A DNA stretch of 51,839 nucleotides from Cellulomonas fimi. Lineage in GTDB: Bacteria; Actinomycetota; Actinomycetes; Actinomycetales; Cellulomonadaceae. Positions 18,317-26,710 of this stretch are shown here, piece by piece. The notes below the pieces were generated by a model. It was not told where the DNA came from. It ran no database searches and worked only from the letters and a program-made list of their open reading frames with translations. Each line of letters starts with the position of its first letter. The stretch's first letter is position 1. Both the position numbers and the translations under genes were made by a program. The stretch is from contig NZ_JAPESW010000026.1 of the NCBI RefSeq assembly GCF_028527925.1, positions 1 through 51,839 on the forward strand, in the 5' to 3' direction.

Positions 18317-19368
18317 TGCTCCAGAGTCGTCCGCCGCGGGTGCTGCGCCTCGGGTCCGGCGAGCGGGGCGTCTCGCTGCGCTGGCGCGTCCGGCCGGTCG
18401 TCGTGGGCGTCGCCGCGCTGGTCGCGGCCGTCGTCGGCGCACTCGTGACGGTGAGCGCCGGCAGGCTCGGGATCCCGCTCGCCGAGCTGCCCACGGTGCT
18501 CGCGGGCAACGGCTCGCGGATCCAGGAGTGGGCGCTGTTCACCAAGGCGCTCCCGCGGCTCGCCGTCGCCGCGGCCGCCGGTGCCGCGTTCGCCGTCGCC
18601 GGTGCGCTGTTCCAGTCCGTCACCCGCAACCCGCTCGGCAGCCCCGACGTCATCGGCCTCGGGTCCGGTGCCGCCGCGGGTGCGGTCGCCGCCGCCCTGG
18701 TCTGGCCCGGCGTCGTGCCCGTGCCCGTCGGTGCCGTGCTCGGGGCGGTGGTCGCGGTCGTCGCCGTGTGGCTCGGCACCGGACGCGGGTTCGCCGCACC
18801 GCACCGCATGGTCGTCACCGGGATCGCCGTCGGCGCGATGGCGCTCGCGTTCGTGCAGCTCGCGCTCGCGCGCGGCAACCGCGAGGACGCGCAGGAGGTC
18901 GCGATCTGGATCAACGGGTCGCTGCTCGCGCGGACCTGGACCGACGCGGCCGTCGTGGGCGGTGCGCTGCTCGTCCTGCTCCCGCTCGCGCTCGTGCTCA
19001 GCCGACCGCTGCAGGTCGTCGAGATGGGCGACGAGGCCGCGACCGCGGTCGGCGTCCGGCCGTCGACCGTCCGCACCGCGGCCGTCGTCGTCGGCGTCCT
19101 CGCGACCGGTGCCGCCGTCAGCGTGTGCGGGCCCATCGCGTTCGTCGCGCTCACCGCCCCGCAGATCACCCGCCGGCTCACGCGGTCGACCGGGCCCGGG
19201 ATCGCCGCCGCGGCGTGCACCGGTGCGGCCGTGCTCGTCGTCGCCGACCTGATCGCGCAGTACGCCGTCCCGGGCCAGCAGTTCCCGGTCGGTGTCGTCA
19301 CCGCCGCCCTCGGCGGCGTCTACCTCGCGTTCCTGCTGGTGCGCGAGTGGAGGAGGAGCGCCGCATGA
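18316..19368 (+). CDS. FecCD-family iron-siderophore ABC permease (second)
   Basis: The 350-residue partner permease has the same topology and landmarks: LPRLAVAAAAGAAFAVAGAL, FQSVTRNPLGSPDVIGLGSG, VCGPIAFVALTAPQITRRLT and the C-terminal PVGVVTAALGGVYLAFLLVR. It is only moderately similar to the first permease, as expected for an FecC/FecD-type heterodimer. ATG 18316 overlaps the preceding stop, and a GTG immediately before it is also in frame. Its stop overlaps the ATPase start (ATGA), so the three transport genes are translationally coupled. Confidence 0.95.
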   Translation: MLQSRPPRVLRLGSGERGVSLRWRVRPVVVGVAALVAAVVGALVTVSAGRLGIPLAELPTVLAGNGSRIQEWALFTKALPRLAVAAAAGAAFAVAGALFQSVTRNPLGSPDVIGLGSGAAAGAVAAALVWPGVVPVPVGAVLGAVVAVVAVWLGTGRGFAAPHRMVVTGIAVGAMALAFVQLALARGNREDAQEVAIWINGSLLARTWTDAAVVGGALLVLLPLALVLSRPLQVVEMGDEAATAVGVRPSTVRTAAVVVGVLATGAAVSVCGPIAFVALTAPQITRRLTRSTGPGIAAAACTGAAVLVVADLIAQYAVPGQQFPVGVVTAALGGVYLAFLLVREWRRSAA

Positions 19369-20213
19369 GCACCGCCCACGCCGCACCGGGATCGCCCGGC
19401 GACGGGACCGGCCCGGCCGCCGCGTCCCCGCTGGAAGCGCGCGACCTCACGCTCGCCTACGACCAGCTCGTCGTCGCCCGGGACCTGTCCGTCGCGATCC
19501 CGCGCGCGTCGTTCACCGTCATCATCGGCCCCAACGGCTGCGGGAAGTCGACGCTGCTGCGCGCGCTCGCCCGCACCCTCAAGCCGCGCGCGGGCGAGGT
19601 GCTGCTCGAGGGGCGGCCCGTCGAGAAGATGCGCGGCAAGGACGTCGCCCGACGGCTCGCGCTGCTCCCGCAGAGCCCCGTCGCGCCCGAGGCGATCACG
19701 GTCGGCGACCTCGTCGCGCGCGGCCGCTACCCGCACCAGGGGATCCTGCGGCAGTGGTCGCCCGCCGACGCCCGTGCCGTCGCCGACGCCCTCGACGCGA
19801 CCGAGGTCGCCGACCTGCGCGACCGCTACGTGTCCGACCTGTCCGGCGGCCAGCGCCAGCGGGTGTGGCTCGCGATGGCCCTCGCGCAGGAGACCGACCT
19901 GCTGCTGCTCGACGAGCCGACGACCTACCTCGACATCGCGCACCAGGTCGAGGTCATGGACCTGTGCGCGCGGCTGCACGAGGAGGGCCGCACCCTCGTC
20001 GCCGTCCTGCACGACCTCAACCAGGCCGCGCGGTACGCGACGCACCTCGTCGCGATGCGCGACGGGCGCGTCGTCGCGGAGGGACCGCCCGCGGAGGTCG
20101 TGACCGCCGAGCGCGTGCGCGAGGTGTTCGGGCTCGCGTGTCGCGTCGTGCCGGACCCCGAGACCGGGACGCCCATGGTCGTGCCGTTGCGCGGGGCCGC
20201 CGCGCGCGCCTGA
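19365..20213 (+). CDS. iron-siderophore ABC transporter ATP-binding protein
   Basis: This 282-residue FecE/FhuC-like ATPase shows Walker A IIGPNGCGKST (about 49-59), the Q-loop LLPQSP, the ABC signature VSDLSGGQRQRV (about 156-167), Walker B LLLLDEPTTYLDI and the switch His in VLHDLNQA. The first 25 residues are a low-complexity Ala/Gly/Pro extension. It powers the two upstream permeases. It is the last gene of the iron operon and is followed by a short GC palindrome and the convergent nuclease gene. Confidence 0.96.
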   Translation: MSTAHAAPGSPGDGTGPAAASPLEARDLTLAYDQLVVARDLSVAIPRASFTVIIGPNGCGKSTLLRALARTLKPRAGEVLLEGRPVEKMRGKDVARRLALLPQSPVAPEAITVGDLVARGRYPHQGILRQWSPADARAVADALDATEVADLRDRYVSDLSGGQRQRVWLAMALAQETDLLLLDEPTTYLDIAHQVEVMDLCARLHEEGRTLVAVLHDLNQAARYATHLVAMRDGRVVAEGPPAEVVTAERVREVFGLACRVVPDPETGTPMVVPLRGAAARA

Positions 20214-20216
20214 GGA

Positions 20217-20232
20217 CCGGCGCCGGCGCCGG
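20217..20232. terminator. short GC palindrome between convergent genes
   Basis: CCGGCGCC-GGCGCCGG is a perfect 16-bp palindrome between the stops at 20213 and 20241. The stem is short, so terminator function is uncertain. Confidence 0.3.
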
Positions 20233-20240
20233 GTCCCGCG

Positions 20241-21128
20241 TCAGACGACGATGTCCGACGGCTCCGTCAGCGAGACCCACGCCTTCTCGCCGAGCGCGCG
20301 CGTCGGCGGCAGCACGTCCGCCTCCACGGCCGGGCCCAGGTCGAGCCCGGTGAGCTTCTCGATCGTCGACACCGGCACCTGGAACGTGCGGAAGGGGCCG
20401 AGCGGCGGGGGAGCGTCGACGTCCCGCGCCGCGCGCTGCGCCTCGTCGAGCTCGAGCCCGGCGAGCAGCGGCGACTGGTCCACGAGGAACCCGGCGGACG
20501 CGAGCCTGAGCTTCGGCGCCCTGTCGTCGGGGACGCCCGCGGACGGTGCGTCGGGGTCGGGCGTCGCCCACACGGCCACCTTCCAGAAGTGCCGCGGCAC
20601 GCCGACGCCCCGGTAGACGGGGTCGTCGTCGCGCAGCACGGGACCGGTGAAGACGCTGATCCGCTGCCGCCACGTCTCCGCGTACTCGAGCACGTGGTCC
20701 TCGAGGCCGACCCACAGCTGCTTGCCCTGGTTGAAGTCGTCGACCTGCGGCGCGGCGTTCGTGTAGCGGAACGTGTCGACGTTGGCCTGCTGCGCGACGT
20801 CCGGCGCGCCCCAGACGGGGTCGGCGCGGCGGACCAGGTGCCCGCGGTCGAGGCGGTTGTTCCGGTAGACGTCGGGTCCCGCCTGCCGGTCGGCCGGCAC
20901 GCGCGGGTCGAGCTCCCACCTGTCGTTGCGCGGCAGGTCGAGCAGCTGGCCGCCGTCGATGTTGACCGCGGTCGCCGCGGCGAGCTTGTGCTGCGGGTCG
21001 AACTGCACGGTGAAGTGCGTCGACGGGAGGTCCTCCGTGGGCCGCGGCGTGACCGGCAGCGGCAACGGAGGGCCGAGGAAGAACGGGTCGTACCCTGCGT
21101 GATCCATGCCGCCCCCTACGGTGCTCAC
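20241..21128 (-). CDS. DNA/RNA non-specific endonuclease (DRGH family)
   Basis: This 295-residue protein contains the catalytic DRGH motif in NRLDRGHLVRRADPVWG (about 100-116) and the downstream metal-ligand Asn region ANVDTFRYTNAAPQ, both hallmarks of the Serratia-nuclease/NucA fold. No signal peptide is visible, unusual for a family often exported, so it may act inside the cell or leave by another route. GTG 21128 is chosen because TACCGT sits 6 nt before it; ATG 21107 is an in-frame alternative with only a weak Shine-Dalgarno. It is divergent from the amidohydrolase. Confidence 0.87.
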   Translation of the reverse strand: MSTVGGGMDHAGYDPFFLGPPLPLPVTPRPTEDLPSTHFTVQFDPQHKLAAATAVNIDGGQLLDLPRNDRWELDPRVPADRQAGPDVYRNNRLDRGHLVRRADPVWGAPDVAQQANVDTFRYTNAAPQVDDFNQGKQLWVGLEDHVLEYAETWRQRISVFTGPVLRDDDPVYRGVGVPRHFWKVAVWATPDPDAPSAGVPDDRAPKLRLASAGFLVDQSPLLAGLELDEAQRAARDVDAPPPLGPFRTFQVPVSTIEKLTGLDLGPAVEADVLPPTRALGEKAWVSLTEPSDIVV

Positions 21129-21134
21129 ATGACG

Positions 21135-21140
21135 ACGGTA
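21135..21140 (-). promoter_or_regulatory. -10 element TACCGT for the nuclease gene
   Basis: On the minus strand TACCGT lies 6 nt before the GTG at 21128. This supports the longer start and a leaderless transcript. Confidence 0.4.
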
Positions 21141-21163
21141 GCGGCGGGCTCGGCGCGCAGCAC

Positions 21164-22648
21164 ATGACAATCGCGACAAATCACCCTCTGCTGCTGCGTG
21201 CCGCGCGGCGTGTCGGGCACGCAGGCCCGGTCGACGTCCTGCTGCGCGACGGGCGCGTCGCCGCGCTCGGTCCGGACCTCCGCGACGCCGCCGGGCCGCG
21301 GGTCGAGGTCGTCGAGCTCGACGGTCGCCACGTGCTGCCCGGTCTGTGGGACGCGCACGTGCACCTGACCCAGTGGGCGCTCGCGCGGCAGCGGCTCGAC
21401 GTGTCGCGCGCGGCGTCGGCGGCGGAGGCGGTCGCGCTCGTGCGGGCGCGGCTCGACGTGGCACCACCCGCACCTGGGTCGCCGCTCGTCGGCTTCGGCT
21501 TCCGTGACGGCCTCTGGCCCGACGAGCCCACCACCGTCCTGCTCGACGCCGCCGTCGGTGAGGTGCCCGTCGTCCTCGTCTCCGGCGACCTGCACTGCGC
21601 GTGGCTGTCGACGGCCGGGCTGCGGATGCTCGGCGTCGGCGCGCACGACGGCGGTCTGCTGCGCGAGGGCGACTGGATGCCGCTGCAGGGTGCGGTCGAC
21701 CACGTGACCGACGACGTCGCCGACGCGGCGGTCCACGACGCCGCGCTGGCCGCCGCCGCGCGCGGGGTCGTCGGCGTCGTCGACCTGGAGATCGCCGACA
21801 ACCTCGACGTGTGGCGCCGCCGGTCGGCCGCCCGGCCCGACGTCCTGCGGGTGCGCGCCGGCGTCTGGGAGGAGTACCTCGACCGCGTCGTGCGCGACGA
21901 CCTGCACACCGGCGACCGCGTCTCCGGGCTCGTCGAGCAGGGGCCGCTCAAGGTCATCACCGACGGCTCGCTCAACACCAGGACGGCCTACTGCCACGAC
22001 CCCTACCCCGGCACGTCCGACCGTGGCGTCCTGTCCGTCCCGCCCGAGCACCTCGTGCCGCTCATGGCGTACGCGCGGTCGCACGGCCTGCGGTGCGCGA
22101 TCCACGCGATCGGCGACGCCGCCAACGCGCTCGCCCTCGACGCGTTCGCCGCCTCGGGTGCGGCCGGGTCCGTCGAGCATGCCCAGCTCCTCGACGACGA
22201 CGACGTGCGACGGTTCGCCGCGCTCGGCGTCGTCGCGAGCGTCCAACCCGAGCACGCGATGGACGACCGCGACGTCGCGGACCACCACTGGGCCGGTCGC
22301 ACGCGTCGCGCCTTCCCGCTCGCGGCGCTGCACGCCGCCGGGGTGACGCTGACGCTCGGGTCCGACGCGCCCGTCGCGCCGCTCGACCCGTGGGTCGCGG
22401 TCGACGCCGCCGTCTGGCGGGCGCGCGACGGCCGCGACGCGTGGCACCCGGAGCAGCGGCTCGACCTGCTGACGGCGCTCGCGGCCTCGGTCGACGGACG
22501 CCCGCTCGGCCTCCAGGTCGGGGACCCGGCCGACCTCGTCCTGCTCGACGACGACCCGGTCGCCCGGGGCGGGACGGCGGGCGCCCTGCGCGACATGCCC
22601 GTCGCCGGCACGCTCGTCGCGGGCGGGTGGACCCACCGGATGCTGTGA
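21164..22648 (+). CDS. amidohydrolase family protein (YtcJ-like)
   Basis: This 494-residue metal-dependent amidohydrolase has an N-terminal composite beta domain, then LPGLWDAHVHLTQ (metal-binding HxH, about 60-72), LKVITDGSLNTRTA (about 263-276), CAIHAIGDAA (about 308-317), SVEHAQLL (about 333-340) and the metal/catalytic Asp in LTLGSDAPVAPLD (about 396-408). The order and spacing match the YtcJ/imidazolonepropionase-like branch, which hydrolyses N-acyl or cyclic amide substrates. The true substrate is unknown. It has no obvious partner gene and precedes the purS promoter. Confidence 0.9.
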   Translation: MTIATNHPLLLRAARRVGHAGPVDVLLRDGRVAALGPDLRDAAGPRVEVVELDGRHVLPGLWDAHVHLTQWALARQRLDVSRAASAAEAVALVRARLDVAPPAPGSPLVGFGFRDGLWPDEPTTVLLDAAVGEVPVVLVSGDLHCAWLSTAGLRMLGVGAHDGGLLREGDWMPLQGAVDHVTDDVADAAVHDAALAAAARGVVGVVDLEIADNLDVWRRRSAARPDVLRVRAGVWEEYLDRVVRDDLHTGDRVSGLVEQGPLKVITDGSLNTRTAYCHDPYPGTSDRGVLSVPPEHLVPLMAYARSHGLRCAIHAIGDAANALALDAFAASGAAGSVEHAQLLDDDDVRRFAALGVVASVQPEHAMDDRDVADHHWAGRTRRAFPLAALHAAGVTLTLGSDAPVAPLDPWVAVDAAVWRARDGRDAWHPEQRLDLLTALAASVDGRPLGLQVGDPADLVLLDDDPVARGGTAGALRDMPVAGTLVAGGWTHRML

Positions 22649-22694
22649 CGGCTCCGGCTGGCGGACACCGGGCCGGGGGGACGCGGGCGGTCGG

Positions 22695-22700
22695 TAGACT
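22695..22700 (+). promoter_or_regulatory. -10 element TAGACT for purS-purQ
   Basis: TAGACT is a good -10 hexamer. The predicted start near 22707 gives a leader of about 34 nt with GGGAG before the purS GTG. Confidence 0.4.
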
Positions 22701-22740
22701 CGCCGCGACCCCCACCGCCGCGAACTCAGGGAGCACCCCC

Positions 22741-23010
22741 GTGGGACGAGTCGTCGTCGACGTCATGCCGAAGCCCGAGATCCTCGACCCGCAGGGCAAG
22801 GCCGTCGCGGGCGCGCTGCCGCGCCTCGGCTTCGCGCAGTTCTCGTCGGTCCGTCAGGGCAAGCGGTTCGAGCTCGAGGTCGACGGGCCGGTGACGGACG
22901 AGGTCCTCGCCGCCGCTCGCGCCGCGGGTGAGCAGGTGCTGTCGAACCCGGTGATCGAGGACGTCGTCGCGGTGTACGAGGACACGGACGCCGAGGTCGC
23001 GGCCCGATGA
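22741..23010 (+). CDS. purS: phosphoribosylformylglycinamidine synthase subunit PurS
   Basis: PurS is the small structural subunit of the three-part FGAM synthase (PurS, PurQ, PurL) and helps channel ammonia. The 89-residue length and [20 protein letters not shown]-terminus, then [10 protein letters not shown], fit the family. The GTG at 22741 follows GGGAG with normal spacing. It overlaps purQ by 4 bp (ATGA), so the two subunits are coupled. The large subunit gene purL is not in the following position and must lie elsewhere. Confidence 0.95.
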   Translation: MGRVVVDVMPKPEILDPQGKAVAGALPRLGFAQFSSVRQGKRFELEVDGPVTDEVLAAARAAGEQVLSNPVIEDVVAVYEDTDAEVAAR

Positions 23011-23702
23011 GCCGCATCGGCGTCGTCACCTTCCCCGGCACGCTCGACGACCGCGACGCGGCGCGCGCGGTCCGGCTGGCCGGCGGCGAGCCCGTCGCGC
23101 TGTGGCACGCCGACGCCGACCTGCACGGGGTCGACGCGGTCGTGCTGCCGGGCGGCTTCTCCTACGGCGACTACCTGCGCGCGGGTGCGATCAGCCGCTT
23201 CGCGCCGGTCATGGGTGAGATCGTCGACGCCGCCCACAAGGGGCTGCCGGTCCTGGGCATCTGCAACGGCTTCCAGGTCCTCACCGAGGCGCACCTGCTG
23301 CCGGGCTCGATGATCAAGAACGACCACCTGCACTTCGTCTGCCGCGAGCAGGTGCTGTCCGTCGAGCGCACGGACACCGCGTGGACCAGCGACTACGCCC
23401 ACGGCGAGCACATCACGATCCCGCTCAAGAACCAGGACGGCCAGTACGTCGCGGACGAGCGCACGCTCGACGAGCTCGAGGGTGAGGGCCGGGTCGTCTT
23501 CCGGTACGAGGGCTGGAACCCGAACGGGTCGCGCCGCGGGATCGCGGGGATCAGCAACGCGGCGGGCAACGTCGTCGGGCTCATGCCGCACCCGGAGCAC
23601 GCGGTCGAGGCGGGCTTCGGCCCGGACGGTGCCCAGGGTCCGCGCACGGGCACGGACGGCCTGCGGTTCTTCACGTCGGTGCTCAAGGCGCTCGTCGGCT
23701 GA
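23007..23702 (+). CDS. purQ: phosphoribosylformylglycinamidine synthase subunit PurQ
   Basis: PurQ is the class I glutamine amidotransferase subunit that supplies ammonia to convert FGAR to FGAM. The 231 residues include [34 protein letters not shown], the nucleophile elbow [11 protein letters not shown] with the catalytic Cys (about residue 90), and the His/Glu pair in [11 protein letters not shown]. All catalytic residues are present. Its stop overlaps the start of the tandem GNAT gene, so that enzyme is probably in the same operon. Confidence 0.97.
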   Translation: MSRIGVVTFPGTLDDRDAARAVRLAGGEPVALWHADADLHGVDAVVLPGGFSYGDYLRAGAISRFAPVMGEIVDAAHKGLPVLGICNGFQVLTEAHLLPGSMIKNDHLHFVCREQVLSVERTDTAWTSDYAHGEHITIPLKNQDGQYVADERTLDELEGEGRVVFRYEGWNPNGSRRGIAGISNAAGNVVGLMPHPEHAVEAGFGPDGAQGPRTGTDGLRFFTSVLKALVG

Positions 23703-24709
23703 TGACGGCGGACGCCCCGGCCGTCACGGTCGACGTCGTCGCCTGGGACCACCCGGACGTGGTGCGGCTGCGCGACGCGCAGCAGGCCGAGCTGCGCGAG
23801 CGGTACGGCGAGGACGACATCGGCCACGAGATGTCGGGCGAGGACATCGTCGGCGTCGTGCTGCTGCACGCCGACGGCGCGCCGGTCGCGATCGGCGCGC
23901 TGCGCGACGTCGACGCGGTGTACGACGACCTCGAGCCGCAGACCGCCGAGGTCAAGCGCATGTACGTCGTGCCGGAGCACCGCGGCCGCGGCTACTCGCG
24001 CCTGATCCTCACGGAGCTCGAGCGGCTCGCGTCGGCGCAGGGCGTGCGGTGCCTGGTCCTGGAGACGGGCCCGCTGCAGCCCGAGGCGATCGGCCTCTAC
24101 CTGCGGGCCGGCTTCTTCCCGATCGAGAACTACGGCGAGTACGTCGGCGTCGTGGACTCGCGCTGCTTCGCGAAGTACCTCGTCCCGGTGCCGCAGGCCG
24201 AGCGCGGTCCGCGCTACGAGGGTCGCGTCACGATCGAGCGGACCGGGTGGGACGACCCGCGCGCGCTCGCGCTGCGGCGGGCGATGCACCGGTTCAACGG
24301 CTGGCGCTACCCCGAGCTGCAGCCGATGTGGGACGCCGCGGGCGGCTTCGACGGCGACGACGCGGCGCAGGGCGTCGGCGTCCTCGTCGTGCTGCTCGCG
24401 CTGCTCGACGGCGAGCCCGCCGGCCACGTCGCGCTGCGCGGTCCGCGCGACGGCTACCCGGAGGGCTCGGGCGAGGTGAAGAAGCTCTTCGTCGACGACG
24501 ACGCCCGCGGCGCCGGCCTCGCGCGGACGCTCATGCGCGCGCTCGAGGCCGAGGCCCGCGCGGCCGGCATGACGTCGCTGCTCCTGCAGACCGGCGTCCG
24601 CCAGCCCGAGGCGGTCCGCCTCTACGTCGACGAGGGCTACCGGCCGATCGCTCCGTACGGGCCGTACGTCGGCGACCTGCTGTCGCTCTGCTTCGCGAAG
24701 ACGCTCTGA
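23702..24709 (+). CDS. tandem-domain GNAT acetyltransferase
   Basis: The 335-residue protein holds two GNAT domains, roughly 1-165 and 175-335. Each has its own acetyl-CoA loop: VKRMYVVPEHRGRGYSRLIL in the first and KKLFVDDDARGAGLARTLM in the second. Each also repeats the LETG or LQTG plus P-E-A-I/V-x-L-Y motif, so it arose by duplication and fusion. Two-domain GNATs often keep activity in only one half; here both pyrophosphate loops look intact. It follows purQ with a one-base overlap; no link to purine synthesis is apparent. Substrate unknown. Confidence 0.88.
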   Translation: MTADAPAVTVDVVAWDHPDVVRLRDAQQAELRERYGEDDIGHEMSGEDIVGVVLLHADGAPVAIGALRDVDAVYDDLEPQTAEVKRMYVVPEHRGRGYSRLILTELERLASAQGVRCLVLETGPLQPEAIGLYLRAGFFPIENYGEYVGVVDSRCFAKYLVPVPQAERGPRYEGRVTIERTGWDDPRALALRRAMHRFNGWRYPELQPMWDAAGGFDGDDAAQGVGVLVVLLALLDGEPAGHVALRGPRDGYPEGSGEVKKLFVDDDARGAGLARTLMRALEAEARAAGMTSLLLQTGVRQPEAVRLYVDEGYRPIAPYGPYVGDLLSLCFAKTL

Positions 24710-24727
24710 CGGCGTCGCGGGGGCACC

Positions 24728-25456
24728 GTGACGATCCGCGTCGGGACGTCCGGGTGGTCGTACGACCACTGGGAGGGCGTGCTCTACCCGCCCGGGATGC
24801 CGCCGCACGACCGGCTCGCGCGGTACGTGCAGGAGTTCGGCACCGTCGAGCTCAACGCGTCGTTCTACCGCTGGCCGCGCGACGCGACGTTCGCGTCCTG
24901 GAACCGCCGCCTCCCCGAGGGCTTCACGATGTCCGTCAAGGCGTCGCGCGGGCTCACGCACGCGAAGCGGCTGTACGCGCCCGAGGTGTGGGCCGACCGG
25001 ATCGCCCGCTCGTGGCATGCGCTGCGCGACCGGCGCGAGGTGCTGCTCGTGCAGCTGCCGCCCGACCAGCAGCGCGACGACGCGCGCCTCGACTGGTTCC
25101 TCGGGTCGCTGCCGTGGTGGGTGCGTGTCGCCGTCGAGCTGCGGCACCCGTCGTGGCAGCACGACGACGTGTTCGCGATCCTCGAGCGGCACGGTGCCGC
25201 GTCGTGCGTCATGAGCGGGGCCGGGCTGCCGTGCGTGCTGCGCGCGACCGCACCGTTCGTGTACGTGCGGATGCACGGGCCCGACCACCAGTGGCTCTAC
25301 GGCGGCTCGTACTCCGACGACGACCTGCGCTGGTGGGCGGACCGCGTCCGCGAGTGGGACGCGCAGGGGCGTGACGTGCTCGTCTACTTCAACAACGACG
25401 GCGACGGCAACGCGGTGCGCAACGCCCGGACGCTCCGCTGGGTGCTCGGCGTCTGA
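24728..25456 (+). CDS. DUF72 (YecE-like) family protein
   Basis: This 242-residue protein has the DUF72 TIM-barrel-like sequence: N-terminal RVGTSGWSYDHWEGVLYPPG, then TVELNASFYRWP (about 39-50), FTMSVKASRGLTHAKRL (about 67-83), a central VAVELRHPSW and a C-terminal VYVRMHGPDHQWLYGGSY plus VLVYFNNDGDGNAVRNA. The family is widespread and its biochemical role is not settled. The GTG at 24728 lies 18 nt after the GNAT stop, so it is probably the last gene of the purS operon. Confidence 0.9.
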   Translation: MTIRVGTSGWSYDHWEGVLYPPGMPPHDRLARYVQEFGTVELNASFYRWPRDATFASWNRRLPEGFTMSVKASRGLTHAKRLYAPEVWADRIARSWHALRDRREVLLVQLPPDQQRDDARLDWFLGSLPWWVRVAVELRHPSWQHDDVFAILERHGAASCVMSGAGLPCVLRATAPFVYVRMHGPDHQWLYGGSYSDDDLRWWADRVREWDAQGRDVLVYFNNDGDGNAVRNARTLRWVLGV

Positions 25457-25530
25457 CCCGACGCGACGGTGGCCTTCTCGCCATGTGAGCGGGTTCCGGA
25501 CAGGGCTGGTGCGTCGCGACGGGCTGCGGT

Positions 25531-25536
25531 TAGCCT
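25531..25536 (+). promoter_or_regulatory. -10 element TAGCCT for a leaderless leader peptide
   Basis: TAGCCT is followed by exactly 6 nt and then the ATG of the small cysteine-codon ORF, so transcription probably begins at that ATG. Confidence 0.5.
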
Positions 25537-25542
25537 GCCCGC

Positions 25543-25572
25543 ATGTCCTGGTCCCGGGTGTGTTGTCGCTGA
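25543..25572 (+). CDS. cysteine-codon leader peptide (MSWSRVCCR)
   Basis: This 9-codon ORF encodes MSWSRVCCR and then stops. It has two adjacent Cys codons, both TGT, which is unusual where third positions are nearly always G or C. Leaderless poly-cysteine ORFs upstream of sulfur genes are known in mycobacteria as cysteine-responsive attenuators. Slow reading when Cys-tRNA is scarce would alter folding of the 72-nt spacer. In that spacer GAGG (25631-25634) can pair with CCTC (25639-25642) just before the next start. The function is inferred. Confidence 0.6.
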   Translation: MSWSRVCCR

Positions 25573-25644
25573 GCTGACGACCTCGCGCGCCCGCGGCCCG
25601 ACGGCCCTCGCCGCGCACCCCGCACGACCCGAGGACCTCCTCCC

Positions 25645-26250
25645 GTGACCCAGCTCCTCGCGCGCACCCGCGCGCCGCACCTCCCGACCCCTGTCCGCCA
25701 CCACCGCGCCGCGGACGCCGTCGCCCCCGTGGACCGCGTCGTCGTCGACCGGTCGGGCCGCGCGACCGCCGAGCGCTCGGCCGTGATCGCGCGTCCGCGC
25801 GGCGTCGAGGTCGTCGTCGCGGGTGCCGCGCTCGACGACGTCGCCCTCCTCCGGTCGGCGTCCGCCGCCGACACGGTCCGCGTCCGCTACTCGCCGACGC
25901 TGACGACGACCACCGCCGTCGACGCGCTCGTCGCCGTCCTCGAAGGGCACCTGCTCGCCGCCGGTCGCCGCCGCTCCGACGTCCGCGTCGTGCTGGAGGT
26001 CGAGACGGTCGTGGCCGACGACGAGGCCGACGCCGCCCGCCGACGCGCGAACCTGTCGTACGCCGAGGCGTTCTCCGGGCTGGCGTGGCGACCGTCGTCG
26101 ACGTGGCTCGTCGGCACGGCCGAGCGGGTCCGTGCGGACGCCGCCGCGCTCGTCGCAGCGACCGGCGTCGACGAGGTCGTGCTCGTGCTCGTCGGGCGCT
26201 CCCACGAGCACGCGCACCGCCTCGGTGTCGGGGTGCCCGACGCCGCCTGA
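25645..26250 (+). CDS. short luciferase-like (LLM) protein, probably sulfur-related
   Basis: This 201-residue protein resembles the C-terminal half of the bacterial-luciferase-like flavin monooxygenase family, such as alkanesulfonate or NtaA/DszA-type enzymes. It shows RPRGVEVVVAG, AADTVRVRYSPTLTT, an AEAFSGL helix, SSTWLVGTAERVRADAAALV and the closing strand GVDEVVLVLVG. Full-length members have about 330-450 residues, so the N-terminal half of the barrel, with much of the flavin site, is missing. It may be degenerate or non-catalytic. The upstream cysteine-codon leader supports a sulfur link. Assignment is tentative; no upstream remnant of the missing half is visible. Confidence 0.6.
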   Translation: MTQLLARTRAPHLPTPVRHHRAADAVAPVDRVVVDRSGRATAERSAVIARPRGVEVVVAGAALDDVALLRSASAADTVRVRYSPTLTTTTAVDALVAVLEGHLLAAGRRRSDVRVVLEVETVVADDEADAARRRANLSYAEAFSGLAWRPSSTWLVGTAERVRADAAALVAATGVDEVVLVLVGRSHEHAHRLGVGVPDAA

Positions 26251-26281
26251 CGCCCCTGCCGGGCGGCGCCGGCGGCGACGG

Positions 26282-26698
26282 TCAGGCGAGCGGCGGCGAG
26301 TGCTCCTCCGTGGGCCCCGTCGGTCGGTGCTGGTCGAGCTCGCGCAGCGGTTGCGTGCGGTCGCCGCCCGCGTCCCCCGTGTTGACCGTCCCGACGCGCT
26401 CGACCAGGACGGCGCGGACCTCACCGTGGGCGAGCGGGCAGTGCTCCACGCCGCGCCGGACGACGAACACGTCGTCGGGGCCGAGCTCGACGTCGCCGTC
26501 GCGGAGCTGGATCGTCAGGCGTCCGGACAGCACGAGGAACAGCTCGTCGGTGTCGGGGTGGGTGTGCCAGACGAACTCGCCGTCGAGCGTCACGACCTTG
26601 ACGTCGTGGTCGTTGAGCGTGGCGAGGCGGTGCGGCTGGTACGGCGCCGGGAGGGCGTCGAGCGCGGTGCGGACGTTGCGGACCCCGTCGTGCGTCAT
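26282..26698 (-). CDS. cupin domain protein
   Basis: This 138-residue single cupin has motif 1 as FVWHTHPDTDELFLVLSGRL (about 43-62) with the HxH and Glu metal ligands, and motif 2 as DDVFVVRRGVEHCPLA with the fourth His. The metal centre therefore looks complete. Small cupins may be isomerases, dioxygenases or binding proteins, and nothing here decides which. It is convergent with the luciferase-like gene and its start lies 6 nt after TAGCGT on the minus strand. Confidence 0.87.
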   Translation of the reverse strand: MTHDGVRNVRTALDALPAPYQPHRLATLNDHDVKVVTLDGEFVWHTHPDTDELFLVLSGRLTIQLRDGDVELGPDDVFVVRRGVEHCPLAHGEVRAVLVERVGTVNTGDAGGDRTQPLRELDQHRPTGPTEEHSPPLA

Positions 26699-26704
26699 GG
26701 CACG

Positions 26705-26710
26705 ACGCTA
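26705..26710 (-). promoter_or_regulatory. -10 element TAGCGT for the cupin gene
   Basis: On the minus strand TAGCGT lies 6 nt before the ATG at 26698 with no Shine-Dalgarno between, fitting a leaderless transcript. Confidence 0.42.

Noticed and set aside
25645..26250. Pseudogene call for the short luciferase-like gene
   Set aside because: The frame is intact, codon bias is normal and an organised leader precedes it. No remnant of the missing half lies upstream.
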